Made by a program: the position numbers and the translations under genes. The notes beneath the pieces were generated by a model, which searched no databases, was not told the DNA's origin, and saw nothing but the letters and a program-made list of their open reading frames with translations. A stretch of 64,000 nucleotides of DNA, taken from positions 1 to 64,000 of the forward strand of contig NZ_FNHV01000020.1 in the NCBI RefSeq assembly GCF_900103585.1. The letters are read 5' to 3'. Source of the stretch: Streptomyces sp. cf386. GTDB lineage: Bacteria > Actinomycetota > Actinomycetes > Streptomycetales > Streptomycetaceae. Positions 24,146 to 34,043 of this stretch are shown here, one piece after another (the stretch's first letter is position 1; each line of letters opens with the position of its first letter).

Positions 24146-25498
24146 ATGAGCAATCGGATACTCCTGCGCGGCGGTCATGTGCTGTCGATGGACCCCGGCA
24201 TCGGGGACCTGCCCCAGGGCGACGTCCTCATCGAGGACGGCAGGATCGCCTCCGTGGAGCGCGAGATCAGCGCCGACGCGGAAGTGCTCGACATGACCGG
24301 CCGGATCGTGATCCCCGGCTTCGTCGACACCCACCGCCACACCTGGGAGGCGTCGATCCGGAACGTCGCCCCCGACGCCACCCTGGACGACTACTTCGTC
24401 GACATCCTCGACACCTTCGCACCGCTGTACACCCCCGAGGACGTGTACGCGGCCAACCTCGCGGGCTCGCTGGAGTGCCTGAACGCAGGCATCACCACCC
24501 TCGTCGACTGGTCGCACATCAACAACACGCCCGCGCACCCGGACGCCGCGATCCAGGGCCTCACGGAGGCCGGTATCCGCGCCCAGTACGCGTACGGCAG
24601 TGCCAACACCTCGCTCGCCGACTACTGGTTCGAGAGCAAGATCGCGATCCCGGGCGACGACGTACGACGGATCCGCGACACCTACTTCTCCTCCGACGAC
24701 CGCCTGCTGACCATGGCCCTGGCCACCCGCGGCCCCGGCTTCTGCCTGGGCGACGTCGTCACCGCCGAGTGGGCCCTCGCCCGTGAGCTGGACATCCCGA
24801 TCACGGTGCATGTGGCGATGGGCCGGCTGGCGGGCCGCTTCGGCATGGTCAGGCAGCTGAACGACCTGGGGCTCCTCGGCGCCGACACCACCTACATCCA
24901 CTGCTGCTACCTCAGCGACGAGGAGTGGCAGATGGTCGCCGACAGCGGCGGTACGGTGTCGATCGCGCCGCAGGTCGAGGTGCAGATGGGGCACGGCTGG
25001 CCGCCCGTGATGAAGGCCATCGAGTTCGGGCTGCGGCCGTCGCTCAGCATCGACGTCGTCACCACCGTGCCCGGCGACATGTTCACCCAGATCCGCGCGG
25101 CCTTCGGCGCCGAGCGGGCCCGGGTCAACGCCGACTGCTGGAAGGCCAATCTGCCCGTTCCGGAAACCATGTTGACGGCACGTCAGATGCTGGAGATCGC
25201 CACGCGCAACGGTGCACACGTCGCGGGTCTGGAGGACCGCACCGGCTCCCTCACCCCCGGCAAGCGCGCCGACGTCGTCGCGATCGACGCCACCGCGCTG
25301 AACGTCGCCCCGGTGCACGACGCGGCGGCCGCGGTGACGTTGTCGGCGGACGTCTCCAACGTCGACACGGTCATCGTCGACGGAGTGATCCGCAAGCGCG
25401 ACGGCAGGCTGGTCGCCGACGTCGACCGGGCCCGGCGACTGGTCCAGGAGTCCCGCGACCGGCTCCTGGCCGCGAAGGAGGCGAAGAGCGCCGCATGA
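24146..25498 (+). CDS. amidohydrolase, cyclic-deaminase/chlorohydrolase-like
   Basis: 450 residues with ribosome site GGAGGAAG before the ATG. Composite N- and C-terminal beta-sandwich around a TIM barrel: RILLRGGHVLSMDP, the metal-binding Thr-His-Arg-His (VDTHRHTWE), later His in VHVAMG and IHCCYLSDEEW, the Asp in LSIDVV, and the closing GSLTPGKRADVVAID. This is the subtype III pattern of atrazine chlorohydrolase, cytosine/guanine and 8-oxoguanine deaminases. It likely hydrolyses an amino-substituted ring or amidine. The stop overlaps the ATG of the bicupin gene (ATGA). Confidence 0.83.
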   Translation: MSNRILLRGGHVLSMDPGIGDLPQGDVLIEDGRIASVEREISADAEVLDMTGRIVIPGFVDTHRHTWEASIRNVAPDATLDDYFVDILDTFAPLYTPEDVYAANLAGSLECLNAGITTLVDWSHINNTPAHPDAAIQGLTEAGIRAQYAYGSANTSLADYWFESKIAIPGDDVRRIRDTYFSSDDRLLTMALATRGPGFCLGDVVTAEWALARELDIPITVHVAMGRLAGRFGMVRQLNDLGLLGADTTYIHCCYLSDEEWQMVADSGGTVSIAPQVEVQMGHGWPPVMKAIEFGLRPSLSIDVVTTVPGDMFTQIRAAFGAERARVNADCWKANLPVPETMLTARQMLEIATRNGAHVAGLEDRTGSLTPGKRADVVAIDATALNVAPVHDAAAAVTLSADVSNVDTVIVDGVIRKRDGRLVADVDRARRLVQESRDRLLAAKEAKSAA

Positions 25499-26370
25499 CC
25501 CGACACCTGGTGCGCCGGGCCGCCGACGTCCCGGAGCCGCCGTACGACGAAATGGGCCATCGGCGGCGGGAGTTGGTGGGCGAGGGCGACGGAAGTGTGC
25601 ACACCGGCTTCGGCCTGTGCGAGATACGGCCCGACGGCAGGGTCGCGGCCCATGTGCACTCGTACGAGGAGAGCTTCCAGGTGCTCGACGGGGCCGTGAT
25701 CCTCGACGTGCCCGAGGGGTCGTACCTCCTCGAAGAGGGCGACTACGGCCTCCTCCCGACCGGCGTCCCGCACGCATGGCGGGGCGCCGGGGACACGGGC
25801 GGGCGCTGGGCCGACATGCTCGCACCGGTGCCGCGGGCCCGCTACGGCCACGACACCCAGGCCGTGTCCGCGCTGCCGGAGCGCGCCCCCGTCCGTATCG
25901 ACGTCCGCGACCCGCGCACCCGGTCCTTCGGTCATTTCGAGCCCGCGCAGATGGACCCCGGCAAGCAGTCCCAGGACCTGCTCGCCATGTCGGCGAGCAT
26001 GCGGACCGCGCTGTTCGTGTACAGCGGGATCACCGTGAAGATGATGGTCGACAGCGACCTCGGCGCGGTCGCCTCGACGATGTTCATGGTGCAGTACGCC
26101 CCCGACGGCGTCGCGGGCACGCACGACCACCCCTTCGAGGAGACCTACCTCATCCTGGAGGGCGTCGTGGACGCCACCTTCGACGGCGAGCGGTACCGAC
26201 TGGTGCCGGGCGACCTCGCCTGGGCGGGGGCGGGATGCGTGCACGGATTCGCCAACGCGGGTCAAGGGCCGGTGCGTTGGCTGGAGACACAGGCGCCCCA
26301 GCCGCCGGCCCGACACTCCTACCGGTTCACGCGGGACTGGGAGTACCTGAGGGAGGCTCTGGGGTCATGA
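25495..26370 (+). CDS. bicupin, ureidoglycine aminohydrolase-like
   Basis: 291 residues with two cupin barrels. The first (40-120) contains HVHSYEESFQVLDG and GDYGLLPTGVPHAWRG. The second (190-270) contains GTHDHPFEETYLILEG with metal-type His/His/Glu and GDLAWAGAGCVHGFAN. The double layout and the 'HDHPFEE' motif resemble (S)-ureidoglycine aminohydrolase and related Mn bicupins, which release ammonia from an aminated glycine-like carbon. It is fourth of five translationally coupled enzymes and probably acts on an aminated intermediate. Homology to UglyAH is inferred from pattern only. Confidence 0.7.
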   Translation: MTRHLVRRAADVPEPPYDEMGHRRRELVGEGDGSVHTGFGLCEIRPDGRVAAHVHSYEESFQVLDGAVILDVPEGSYLLEEGDYGLLPTGVPHAWRGAGDTGGRWADMLAPVPRARYGHDTQAVSALPERAPVRIDVRDPRTRSFGHFEPAQMDPGKQSQDLLAMSASMRTALFVYSGITVKMMVDSDLGAVASTMFMVQYAPDGVAGTHDHPFEETYLILEGVVDATFDGERYRLVPGDLAWAGAGCVHGFANAGQGPVRWLETQAPQPPARHSYRFTRDWEYLREALGS

Positions 26371-27059
26371 GCAGTGTGGTGGTCGTCGGCGGGACGTCCG
26401 GGATCGGCCGCGAGTTCGCCCGCTCGCGCGCGAGGCGGGGCGACGAGGTGGTGCTCACGGGCCGGGACGCGCATCGCGCGGACACGGTGGCGAAGGAGGT
26501 CGGCGCCTCCCAGGGCATCGCCCTCGACCTGTCGCGGCCACGTGAGATCGCCGGCGCGCTGGCCGGGGTCGGGCGCGTGGACCACCTGGTGATCGCGGGC
26601 ATCTCACGGGACGAGAACCGGGTCGCCGAGTACGACATCGACGCCGCGCTGCGACTCGTCACCGTCAAGCTCGTGGGCTACACCGAGGTCGTGCACACCC
26701 TGCGGCCCCGGCTGCACGACGACAGCGCGATCGTGCTGTTCGGCGGTCAGGCCAAGGAGCGTCCGTACCCCGGGGCGACGACGGTGGCGACCGTCAACGC
26801 GGGGGTGCGGGGTCTGGTGAACACCCTCGCCGTGGAGCTGGCGCCCATGCGGGTCAACGCCGTGCATCCGGGGGTGGTGGGCGACAGTCCGCACTGGGCG
26901 GGCAAGCCCGAGGAGGTGCTGGCGGGGTTGCGCGCCAGGACGCCCATCGGACGGCTCGCCACGATGGCGGACGTCGTGGACGCGGTGGACTTCCTGCTGC
27001 GCAACCGGTCGGTCAACGCGGTCGAACTCGCCGTGGACGGTGGGTGGTTGCTCGGCTGA
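26367..27059 (+). CDS. short-chain dehydrogenase/reductase
   Basis: 230 residues. The cofactor motif is GGTSGIGREFA near residue 8, with dinucleotide-discriminating TGRD. The substrate domain has VLFGGQAKERPYPGATTVATVNAGVRGLVNTLAVELAPMRVNAVHPG. The classical Tyr-x-x-x-Lys is not obvious: the segment that should hold it reads YPGATTVATVNAG, so Tyr is present but the Lys four residues on is replaced. An unusual catalytic arrangement or a non-oxidoreductase role is possible. Last gene of the coupled run (ATGA overlap with the bicupin). Confidence 0.75.
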   Translation: MSSVVVVGGTSGIGREFARSRARRGDEVVLTGRDAHRADTVAKEVGASQGIALDLSRPREIAGALAGVGRVDHLVIAGISRDENRVAEYDIDAALRLVTVKLVGYTEVVHTLRPRLHDDSAIVLFGGQAKERPYPGATTVATVNAGVRGLVNTLAVELAPMRVNAVHPGVVGDSPHWAGKPEEVLAGLRARTPIGRLATMADVVDAVDFLLRNRSVNAVELAVDGGWLLG

Positions 27060-27087
27060 GCGGGGTCGTGCGACAGGGAGGTGAGGG

Positions 27088-27885
27088 TCAGCGTTTGATG
27101 CCGACCGCGCCGTACAGCGAGACCTTCTCCCCGCTCTCCTCCGCGCCCGGCCGCCAGTCCGAGAGGGAGACGATTCCCGGGTCCAGGAGCTCAAGTCCCT
27201 TGAAGAAGCGGCTCATTTCGGGGTGTGAGCGGGCCACGAGGGTCACACCGCTCGCCGTGTAGGCCGCGATGCCCCGGTTGACGTTCTCCGGGTCGAAGTC
27301 CGCCGTCATCGCCGACAGCACCAGACAGCTGCCCGGCGCCAGTGCGCCGACCAGGGTGTCCACGAGGTCGTGGGCGCCGTCGTCGTCGGCGATGAAATGC
27401 AGGAGCGCGATCAGCGACAGGGCGACCGGGCGGTCGAAGTCGAGGACAGCTGCGGCCCGTTCGAGAATCCGCTCCGGCTCGCGCGCGTCGGCCTGCGCAT
27501 ACTCGGTCGCGCCCTCCGGGGTGCCGTGCAGCAGGGCCCCCGCGTGAGCCAGCACGATCGGGTCATTGTCGACGTACACCACCCGCGCGTCCGGGACGAC
27601 GGACTGGGCGATCTGGTGCAGGTTGGGCTCGGTCGGGATGCCGGAACCGACGTCGAGGAACTGGCGGATCCCCGTCTCCCGGACGACCGCCCGCGTGGCC
27701 CGTTCCATGAACCGGCGATTGGCACGCGCGTGCCGCGGAGCGTCGCCCTGCATCGCGGTGATCCGACGCCCCAGTTCCTCATCGACGGGGTAGTTGTCCT
27801 TGCCGCCGAGATACCAGTCGTAGACGCGGGCCGGATGCGGCCTGCTCGTGTCGATGAGCGGTATGGCCGGATCGGTCCCGGTCAC
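27088..27885 (-). CDS. SAM-dependent methyltransferase, Methyltransf_19 (DUF574) family
   Basis: 265 residues, paralogous to the protein at 12800-13609. Shared texts include RVYDWYLGGKDNYPVDEELG, FLDVGSGIPTEPNLHQIAQ, VYVDNDPIVLAHAGALL and GLELLDPGIVSLSDWRP. SAM-binding residues look intact. The function is unknown. It converges on the preceding operon with a 28-bp gap and is not obviously linked with the Dps gene on its other side. Confidence 0.85.
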   Translation of the reverse strand: MTGTDPAIPLIDTSRPHPARVYDWYLGGKDNYPVDEELGRRITAMQGDAPRHARANRRFMERATRAVVRETGIRQFLDVGSGIPTEPNLHQIAQSVVPDARVVYVDNDPIVLAHAGALLHGTPEGATEYAQADAREPERILERAAAVLDFDRPVALSLIALLHFIADDDGAHDLVDTLVGALAPGSCLVLSAMTADFDPENVNRGIAAYTASGVTLVARSHPEMSRFFKGLELLDPGIVSLSDWRPGAEESGEKVSLYGAVGIKR

Positions 27886-28004
27886 GCAGGTCTCCTCTGC
27901 TCGACAGCGACGTGTGCGAGCAGTCTGTCACGATCATGCGGCCCGGCGGAGGCTGTCTTCGGCCACCTCCTCGCCGAGCGAACGCCGCACCGGCGAGGCC
28001 TCTG

Positions 28005-28487
28005 TCACTCGGCGCGCGGCCAGTTCTCCGCGTCGAACATCCAGCGCTGCTTCTCCAGTTCGCCGGTGATCCCGATCAGCAGGTCCTGCGTCACCGGGTC
28101 GGGCTCGGCGGTCGCCTCGATGCGTTCGCGCAGCCGCCCGATGGCCGCCTCCAGCGTGTCCACGATCAGCTGGACGACCTCGGTGTCGCGCACCCAGCCC
28201 TCCTTGGGACCGGGCAGCGTGTAGGCGGCGGCGATGGTCTCCGGCCGGCCGTCGGGCGGGAGGCCGAGCGCGGCCGAGCGCTCCGCGACCGTGTCGGCGA
28301 ACTCGCGGGCCGCCGACACCACGTCGTCGAGTTGGAGATGGATCGAGCGGAAGCGCGGGCCCACGATGTTCCAGTGCGCCTGCTTCCCGATCAGTGAGAG
28401 CCCGAGAAGATCGACGAGGGTGCTCTGCAAGGCGTCTCCGGCCACCCGGCGGGCCGGCTCGGGGAGCGTGCTCTTGATGACAGTCAT
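28005..28487 (-). CDS. dps: Dps-family DNA-protection / mini-ferritin protein
   Basis: 160 residues forming a four-helix ferritin-like subunit. The ferroxidase signature is readable as KQAHWNIVGPRFRSIHLQLDD followed by the Asp/Glu helix REFADTVAERSAALG. Dps dodecamers oxidise and store iron with peroxide and protect DNA. The short N-terminus lacks a long Lys-rich tail, so direct DNA binding may be weak. GAGGAG precedes the ATG. Stands alone. Confidence 0.88.
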   Translation of the reverse strand: MTVIKSTLPEPARRVAGDALQSTLVDLLGLSLIGKQAHWNIVGPRFRSIHLQLDDVVSAAREFADTVAERSAALGLPPDGRPETIAAAYTLPGPKEGWVRDTEVVQLIVDTLEAAIGRLRERIEATAEPDPVTQDLLIGITGELEKQRWMFDAENWPRAE

Positions 28488-28564
28488 ACCGAGCTCCTCC
28501 TTCTGGCTGCTTGCTCCACGCCGGCGCGGGTGCCCAGGGTGAACCGGAGCAAACGCGACGCGTC

Positions 28565-29374
28565 TCAGCGTGTGAGCACGCCGTCCAGGAAGCGGATGAG
28601 GTCCGCGAGGACATCCGCCTTGTTCGTCTCGTGGAACACCTCGTGCCGTGCACCCGCGTACACGCGCTCGGTCAGCTCCTCCCCGCGCAACTCCTCGATG
28701 CCGGTGCGGCTGCCGGGGAGCGGGACCAGGCGATCACCGTCGCCGTGCAGCCACAGCAGCGGCACGCGCCCGATTCCGCCCTCCTTGGACACGGTGTCCA
28801 GCATCCGGGTGAACGCCTCCACCGTCGGCCGCTTCATCGGGCCGTGCCACACCAGTGGATCCGCCGCGTACGCCGCGCCCACCTCGGGGTCGCGGGAGAG
28901 CGCGGCCGGGCTGATCGGGGTGTCGGGGATCGTGTCGAGGGCGAGCAGCCGCCGGGGCAGTTCCCAGTCGCCGATCACGGGCCCGGAGAGCACCAGGGCG
29001 GCGAGCGTGTCGCCGTGGAGCTGGGTGTACCGGGCCGCGATCAGACCGCCCATGGAGTGCCCGATCATGACGACCGGTACGCCCGGATGCGCGGCCCGGG
29101 CCAGTTCGGCGACGGCGTGCACATCGGCGACCACGTCCGCGAAGTCCTCGATCACCACCCGCTCACCCGCCGACCTCCCGTGCCCGAGGTGATCGGGCCC
29201 GAACACGGCCGCACCGTGCGCGACCAGGGCATCCGCGAGCTCGGCGTACCTGCCGACGTGCTCTCCGTAGCCGTGGACCACGAGCGCGAGGTAGCGGGGC
29301 CGGGGGTTCGGCCACTCGCGGACTGCGATCGATCCCCGGCTTCCGTCGAGGACGTGCTCGCGGACATCGGTCAT
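28565..29374 (-). CDS. alpha/beta hydrolase, monoacylglycerol-lipase-like (Hydrolase_4)
   Basis: 269 residues. The oxyanion region is LVVHGYGEHVGRYAELAD, the lid follows GPDHLGHGRSAGERV, and the nucleophile elbow is VVMIGHSMGGLIAARY. The charge-relay Asp is in LWLHGDGDRLVP and the His in YAGARHEVFHE. This is the serine-aquaporin/monoglyceride lipase pattern. The enzyme is cytosolic, with no signal peptide. It is divergent from a thiolase, so a lipid or acyl-CoA link is possible. Confidence 0.85.
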   Translation of the reverse strand: MTDVREHVLDGSRGSIAVREWPNPRPRYLALVVHGYGEHVGRYAELADALVAHGAAVFGPDHLGHGRSAGERVVIEDFADVVADVHAVAELARAAHPGVPVVMIGHSMGGLIAARYTQLHGDTLAALVLSGPVIGDWELPRRLLALDTIPDTPISPAALSRDPEVGAAYAADPLVWHGPMKRPTVEAFTRMLDTVSKEGGIGRVPLLWLHGDGDRLVPLPGSRTGIEELRGEELTERVYAGARHEVFHETNKADVLADLIRFLDGVLTR

Positions 29375-29454
29375 GGCTCCTCAGCTCCTCCGGCTGCTTC
29401 GGTGAGGTCCCGGGGGATCTTCCCAGGGCGCTGGGGGCCGGTCTATAGTCCGAA

Positions 29455-29469
29455 ACTAGCGGTGCTAAT
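29455..29469. promoter_or_regulatory. possible TetR-type operator upstream of the thiolase
   Basis: Imperfect dyad ACTAGC-GGT-GCTAAT (five of six positions match) in the 165-bp region between the divergent hydrolase and thiolase genes, about 70 bp before the thiolase GTG. It resembles the CTAGC...GCTAG operators of fatty-acid-type TetR repressors, but no such repressor is encoded nearby. Confidence 0.35.
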
Positions 29470-29539
29470 TAATGGTGTGCCGAGTCAGAGGCGCCGATCC
29501 ACGGGCGCCGATTCGAACTGCCCGGTCAGGAGACCTGTC

Positions 29540-30727
<1,188 letters not shown>

Positions 30728-30793
30728 CGGTCTCCCGACTGGCGAGACGGTGCTTACCAGTACCTGTTGTCTGCACATACCATCGGTCTCCGC

Positions 30794-31567
30794 ATGGACA
30801 CGATGAACCTCTGGCACATAACAGGGTGGGAATTCGCCGCGCTCGCCTTCGCGGCCCTGCTCGTCGGCTTCTCCAAGACGGCCGTGAGCGGGGCCAACAC
30901 GGTCAGCCTGGCGATCTTCGCCGCCGTACTGCCCGCCCGCGCCTCCACCGGCGTCCTCCTGCCGATCCTGATCGCCGGGGACGTGCTCGCCGTCCTCACC
31001 TACCGACGTCACGCCCACTGGCCCACCCTGTGGCGTCTGTTCCCGGCGGTCGCGGCCGGCGTCGTCTTCGGCACGCTGTTCCTGGTGTGGGCGGACGACG
31101 GGATCGTCCGTACGTCGATCGGCGCGATCCTGCTGCTGATGGCGGCCGTCACGGTTTGGCGCCGGCGTACGGCGGAGAAGGAGGACGCACCCGACTCCGT
31201 CACCACCCGGGCCGGCCGGGTCAAGGCCCGCTCGTACGGCGTCCTCGGCGGCTTCACCACCATGGTCGCCAACGCGGGCGGTCCGGTGATGTCGATGTAC
31301 CTGCTGTCGGCCGGCTTCCGAAAGCTCGGCTTCCTGGGGACCTCCGCTTTCTTCTTCCTGATCGTCAACGTCTCCAAGGTGCCCTTCAGCGCCGGACTGG
31401 GCCTCATCGACGGCCCCTCGCTCCTGCTCGACGCGGCTCTCGTGATCTTCGTCGTACCCGGCGCGCTGATCGGCAGATGGGCCGTGGACCGGATCAACCA
31501 GCGGCTGTTCGAGCAGCTCGTCATCGCGGCGACGGTCGTGGGCGGCCTGCAGCTACTGTTGCGCTGA
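30794..31567 (+). CDS. TauE/SafE-family membrane permease
   Basis: 257 residues with about eight hydrophobic segments. The family start is FAALLVGFSKTAVSGANTVS, the mid-protein repeat GFTTMVANAGGPVMSMYLL, and the polar segment KVPFSAGLGLI. Members export sulfite or organosulfonates, or import small organic acids. The ATG at 30794 is chosen because it falls just before the first membrane helix; TTG 30767 and ATG 30803 are alternatives and no strong ribosome site decides. It converges with the HAD gene and the 3' ends overlap by 15 nt. Confidence 0.8.
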   Translation: MDTMNLWHITGWEFAALAFAALLVGFSKTAVSGANTVSLAIFAAVLPARASTGVLLPILIAGDVLAVLTYRRHAHWPTLWRLFPAVAAGVVFGTLFLVWADDGIVRTSIGAILLLMAAVTVWRRRTAEKEDAPDSVTTRAGRVKARSYGVLGGFTTMVANAGGPVMSMYLLSAGFRKLGFLGTSAFFFLIVNVSKVPFSAGLGLIDGPSLLLDAALVIFVVPGALIGRWAVDRINQRLFEQLVIAATVVGGLQLLLR

Positions 31568-32365
31568 TCCCCGCAGTTCCCTCAGCAGCGCCGGCAGATC
31601 GGCGAACGAGTCGATCACATGGTCGGGCGTGCCGCTCGCCGCCCGATGGGTCTCCGGCAGGTACTTCCCCGTCCTGACCAGCACCCCCGTGACCCCGGCC
31701 CGCTGCGCCGCCAGCACATCCGACTCGATGTCGTCACCGACCATCACCGCTTCCCCCGCACCGGCCCCCACATGTGCCAGCGCCGCCTCGAAGAACGCGG
31801 CCGACGGCTTCCCCGTGATCTCCGCCTCGACCCGCGCGGCCTTCTCCAGACCGACCAGGAACGCGCCGGTGTCGAGCTGCAACCCCTCGTCCGTCCGCCA
31901 GTACAGATTCCGGTGCATGGCCACCAGCCGCGCCCCGCGCTGCACCTGCCCGAAGGCCCGGTTGAGGGCCGCGTAGTCGAACTCGGGTCCGGCACCCCCG
32001 AGGACCACGACGTCCGGAGCGGTGTCGTCCCCCTCGTCCTCGCCGATGACGGTCACCCCGCCGAGATCCTCCACGATGTCGCCGCTGTTCAGCAGCGCAC
32101 ACCGGGCCCCCGGACAGTGCTCGGCGAGATACGCGGCGGTGACGGCGGGCGCGGTCAGGATGTCCTCGGCGGACACCGGGAACCCCGCCTCCGCCAGCAC
32201 CCGGGCGATCGACGCCCGAGTCCGCGACGTCGTGTTGGTGACCAGCGCGACACCGAGACCGGCCGCGCGGATCTCCCGCAGCGCCTCGACCGCCCCGGGC
32301 AGCGGCTGCCACGAGACGGTGAGGACCCCGTCGATGTCGATGAGGACGGCCCGTACGGATCCCAT
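31553..32365 (-). CDS. HAD-IIA family phosphatase (LHPP/NagD-like)
   Basis: 270 residues from an ATG at 32365. HAD motif I is VLIDIDGVLT, motif II ALVTNTTSRT, motif III Lys in TGKPSAAFF, and motif IV VMVGDDIESDVLAAQRAG. The C2a cap sits between motifs II and III. It matches the LHPP-type branch that hydrolyses phospholysine/phosphohistidine and PPi, though NagD-like sugar-phosphate activity is equally possible. Stand-alone gene. Confidence 0.85.
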   Translation of the reverse strand: MGSVRAVLIDIDGVLTVSWQPLPGAVEALREIRAAGLGVALVTNTTSRTRASIARVLAEAGFPVSAEDILTAPAVTAAYLAEHCPGARCALLNSGDIVEDLGGVTVIGEDEGDDTAPDVVVLGGAGPEFDYAALNRAFGQVQRGARLVAMHRNLYWRTDEGLQLDTGAFLVGLEKAARVEAEITGKPSAAFFEAALAHVGAGAGEAVMVGDDIESDVLAAQRAGVTGVLVRTGKYLPETHRAASGTPDHVIDSFADLPALLRELRGSAQQ

Positions 32366-32400
32366 GCGAGGACGATAGCCACCGACCGTCGCGGCACCGC

Positions 32401-33876
32401 TCAAGCAGCGATCCCGACACCCTCGATCCTGCCCCAGGCCCGCTCCTGACCCGCCGTCATCGCGGGCCACCGCAGCCCGCCCGGGCGCGGCTCGACACGC
32501 GTGGCGTACGGCGCCGGGCGGAACTCCGGGTCGTAGAAGCACCCGGTGCCATACGTACGGTCGAACACCGCGCACGACGCGGCGACCGACCGGGCCGTGG
32601 GCCGCTCACCCGCCCGCACCCACCTGTCCAGGGCCGCGATGGAGGCGGCGTACTCGGCATCGCTCAGCTCACTGTGCTCGTGCTCCCGCGTGAACGTCTG
32701 CACCAGGTGCCCGGCCCGACCGGCCCCGCGCAGCGTGGCCCGGTACGCCGCCTCGTGCTCCACGAACGCCGTCGGATCGTCGATCGCGTGCAGGGTCAGC
32801 ACCGGGATCGAGACCTTGCCGGTGAGATCGCTGTCGTAGGACAGATCCCGTACGGCCGTCGGGTCCGCGGCGAACCGCTCGGCGCCGGCGTTGAGCGCCT
32901 CGTCGTCGTGCGACCCGGAGTACCGGACGCCCTGGTTGCCGAACGGGTTCCGGCCCCCGAGGCGGTCGTGCACGATGTCCCGGAACGTGAAGGTCGCGAA
33001 CCGCAGATGCGACTCCAGCGCGCGCTCCGGGATCCTCGTGACGGCCAGAATGTCGTCGAGATTGCGCTGCTGCAGCGCGCTCCGCTCCTCGGGCGCCGAC
33101 GCGTAACCGGTGCATTCCTGCAGCCGGGCGCGCAGCCCGGCGGACGTCATGGTCGAGCCGGCGCGCAGCCCCTGCCACAGCGGGTACTGCGGCTCGGTCG
33201 GACGGGGGTGGTTGCCGCAGTAGTACTGGTAGACGACGCGCAGGTCGACGCGGTAGTCGTAGCCCCGTGAGCCACCGGCGAGGACGCCGTTGGTGAGCAG
33301 CGCCCCGTCGTAGGCCCCGCCCCGCCCGCCGTAGGTCTCGACGACCTTCGCGGCGACGTTCCCGCCCCAGGACTGGCCGTGCGCATACGTCCGCCGAGGC
33401 TCGCCGAACTCCTCGACGAACAGCCGACGCACGCTCTCGGTGTCGGCGGCGGCCATCCGCGTCCCGTAGCCGCCCCGGCGGTACGACGAACCCGCCCAGG
33501 CGTAGCCCTCCTTCACCATCACCGACCAGCGGCCCAGGTCGTCGAGGCTGCGGGCGGGGTCGGAGCCCGTACCGAGATCGGGGCCTCCGTGGGAGTGCAC
33601 GACGAGGGAGCGGTTCCAGTGGTCGGGCACGGCTATCGCGTAGTAGGCGCCGTTGGAGTCGCGGCCGCTGTAGCAAGTGGCCCGGCTGACCAGTTCGGCG
33701 GGACATTCGGCACGCGCCGGTCCCTCCGCCGACTCCGACTCCCCTCGGGCGTTCGAGGCGCCGACGAGGAAGCCGACGGTGAGGACCCCGGCCAGTACGG
33801 CTGCCAGCGCCGTACGCCGCCGTGGAACCGGTGAAACAGACCTGCGGATCACTGTGTGCGTTCTCGTCCAGTCCAA
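32401..33876 (-). CDS. secreted alpha/beta hydrolase (esterase/peptidase-like)
   Basis: 491 residues. The Arg-rich N-region and hydrophobic core (residues 20-42) with an Ala-x-Ala-like end form a Sec signal peptide. The mature part has LVVHSHGGPD (oxyanion loop), the nucleophile elbow YAHGQSWGGNVAAK (Ser), the acid near LTLHAIDDPTAF, and the His in THEHSEL-like text (FTREHEHSELS). Several Cys are spread as in extracellular enzymes. Related Streptomyces proteins are annotated as alpha/beta hydrolase or prolyl-oligopeptidase-like. The substrate is not evident. Confidence 0.72.
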   Translation of the reverse strand: MDWTRTHTVIRRSVSPVPRRRTALAAVLAGVLTVGFLVGASNARGESESAEGPARAECPAELVSRATCYSGRDSNGAYYAIAVPDHWNRSLVVHSHGGPDLGTGSDPARSLDDLGRWSVMVKEGYAWAGSSYRRGGYGTRMAAADTESVRRLFVEEFGEPRRTYAHGQSWGGNVAAKVVETYGGRGGAYDGALLTNGVLAGGSRGYDYRVDLRVVYQYYCGNHPRPTEPQYPLWQGLRAGSTMTSAGLRARLQECTGYASAPEERSALQQRNLDDILAVTRIPERALESHLRFATFTFRDIVHDRLGGRNPFGNQGVRYSGSHDDEALNAGAERFAADPTAVRDLSYDSDLTGKVSIPVLTLHAIDDPTAFVEHEAAYRATLRGAGRAGHLVQTFTREHEHSELSDAEYAASIAALDRWVRAGERPTARSVAASCAVFDRTYGTGCFYDPEFRPAPYATRVEPRPGGLRWPAMTAGQERAWGRIEGVGIAA

Positions 33877-33952
33877 GACGCTGCTCCTCGTCCTCGTCGG
33901 CGCGTCGTCGAGCCGTGCGCCGCGATGCTAGGGAGCGACGGGGTGAGGAACC

Positions 33953-33965
33953 ACGATCTGATCGT
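33953..33965. promoter_or_regulatory. 13-bp palindrome upstream of the secreted hydrolase
   Basis: ACGATC-T-GATCGT lies about 80 bp upstream of the hydrolase start, in the gap before the MFS gene's 3' end. It is perfect apart from the central base. It may be an operator for the leftward hydrolase; nothing else in 33877-34043 is recognisable. Confidence 0.3.
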
Positions 33966-34043
33966 TGTGTTCATAGTGTTCGCCGGAGACGGCGCTCGGG
34001 ACGGGCGGTGCGCGGACATGCCGCCGCCCGCCGCACCCCGGTT

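Noticed and set aside
28511..29539. Long N-terminal extension of the thiolase frame
   Set aside because: It is antisense to the alpha/beta hydrolase and has no thiolase-like text; the GTG at 29540 has a good ribosome site.
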